This document shows positions 5,512 to 5,902 of a stretch of 5,902 nucleotides of DNA, piece after piece. Under the pieces are notes generated by a model, which was not told the DNA's origin, did no database searches, and saw nothing but the letters and a program-made list of their open reading frames with translations. The number at the start of each line of letters is the position of its first letter. Position 1 is the stretch's first letter. The DNA is from Thermoplasmata archaeon (GTDB taxonomy: Archaea > Thermoplasmatota > DTKX01 > GCA-020343715), in assembly GCA_020343715.1 (NCBI GenBank), contig CP070808.1, positions 1,251,321 through 1,257,222 on the forward strand, read 5' to 3'. Made by a program: the position numbers and the translations under genes.

Positions 5512-5901
5512 TTAGTCATGTCTATCGATGAAGACTCCAGGTTCGTTCCCATCCAACGATTTCTTGTCCTTGAACTCATGAGGTGATGCTGCGATCATTA
5601 CTATAGCGGTGAAACCGAGCATGGAACCTACGAAGAATGGGCCCAAGGTGAGTATCGAGAACGAAGCGAACACCATCGTTCGTCTCCATCCGTTACCAAT
5701 TGCGGCCATCCCAGCACCAATCAGTGCCATGATGGACCCGATAACGATCAATATCACGAAAGGGAGGACGATGATAACTCTCTGTTCTATATCAGAGCTG
5801 TTATCCAGGATGTAGTAATCAATATAAAATTCGATGAAGAACGGTCCAGTTCCTATGCTACAGAGTAGGAGCAATGCGGCAATGTGCCTAATCTTCACCA
5901 C
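5512..5901 (-). CDS. Small multi-pass membrane protein of unknown function, possibly cut by the right edge
   Basis: I do not recognise this family. The visible product is 129 residues, ending at TAA (5512-5514). The first two codons at the edge are GTG GTG, so the true start may be here or beyond the window. Three hydrophobic stretches suggest membrane segments: about residues 8-32 (AALLLLCSIGTGPFFIEFYI), 42-68 (VIIVLPFVILIVIGSIMALIGAG) and 74-105 (SILTLGPFFVGSMLGFTAIVMIA). A polar C-terminal end (HEFKDKKSLDGNEPG) follows. The first and last segments both contain GPFF. The gene is visibly more AT-rich than the exosome genes and uses more A/T-ending codons. It lies upstream of the operon promoter on the same strand and looks functionally unrelated. 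The opposite-strand reading frame here is its shadow. Confidence 0.7.
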   Translation of the reverse strand: MVKIRHIAALLLLCSIGTGPFFIEFYIDYYILDNSSDIEQRVIIVLPFVILIVIGSIMALIGAGMAAIGNGWRRTMVFASFSILTLGPFFVGSMLGFTAIVMIAASPHEFKDKKSLDGNEPGVFIDRHD

Positions 5902-5902
5902 G

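Noticed and set aside
4918..5586. Plus-strand Pro/Arg/Ser-rich reading frame opposite the repeats
   Set aside because: It is the antisense reading of the rrp4 repeat domain and operon promoter. The variation between repeats is synonymous in the rrp4 frame, and no ribosome site or homology supports it.

Overview
The window is a stretch of archaeal chromosome. Almost every gene lies on the minus strand, and most belong to the conserved archaeal exosome superoperon. In transcription order (high to low coordinates) the genes are rrp4, rrp41, rrp42, rpl37ae, rpoP, pcc1, the prefoldin beta-subunit gene and a DHH-family phosphoesterase gene cut by the left edge. This order, the archaeal-type Rrp4/Rrp41/Rrp42 trio, a 45-residue RpoP, TATA-box promoter architecture and strong GGAGG ribosome sites identify a euryarchaeote-like archaeon. 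The high GC and gene set would fit a Thermoplasmatota-type lineage, but that placement is inference.

Layout. 5512-5901 (-): a small, more AT-rich membrane protein gene of unknown function, possibly running off the right edge. 5415-5511: a spacer with a clear TATA box (TTTATATA on the minus strand, 5476-5483) overlapped by a perfect AAAACGTTTT palindrome. This is the likely operon promoter. 3828-5417: rrp4, with a standard S1-KH core plus an Arg/Gly/Asp-rich repeat domain in front and a charged coiled-coil tail behind. 2863-3828: rrp41 (catalytic subunit) with a 74-residue charged tail. 2084-2863: rrp42. 1759-2064: ribosomal protein L37Ae with an acidic tail. 1619-1756: rpoP. 1315-1602: KEOPS subunit Pcc1. 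928-1299: prefoldin beta, whose only sensible start is a non-canonical ACG. 1-871: DHH phosphoesterase.

The genes link RNA degradation (exosome core and RNA-binding cap), translation (L37Ae), transcription (RpoP), tRNA t6A modification (KEOPS/Pcc1), protein folding (prefoldin) and probably small-nucleotide or oligonucleotide turnover (DHH). rrp4/rrp41 and rrp41/rrp42 overlap as TGATG. Most downstream Shine-Dalgarno sites sit inside the last codons of the preceding gene, implying translational coupling.

The most unusual material is: (1) an Rrp4 with an N-terminal domain of six in-phase 9-residue RRDDRRGGG repeats whose 27-nt units differ only by synonymous changes; (2) two or three competing starts for that protein, so long and short Rrp4 forms are possible; (3) an apparent ACG start codon for prefoldin beta behind a perfect Shine-Dalgarno; (4) charged C-terminal tails on Rrp4, Rrp41 and L37Ae.
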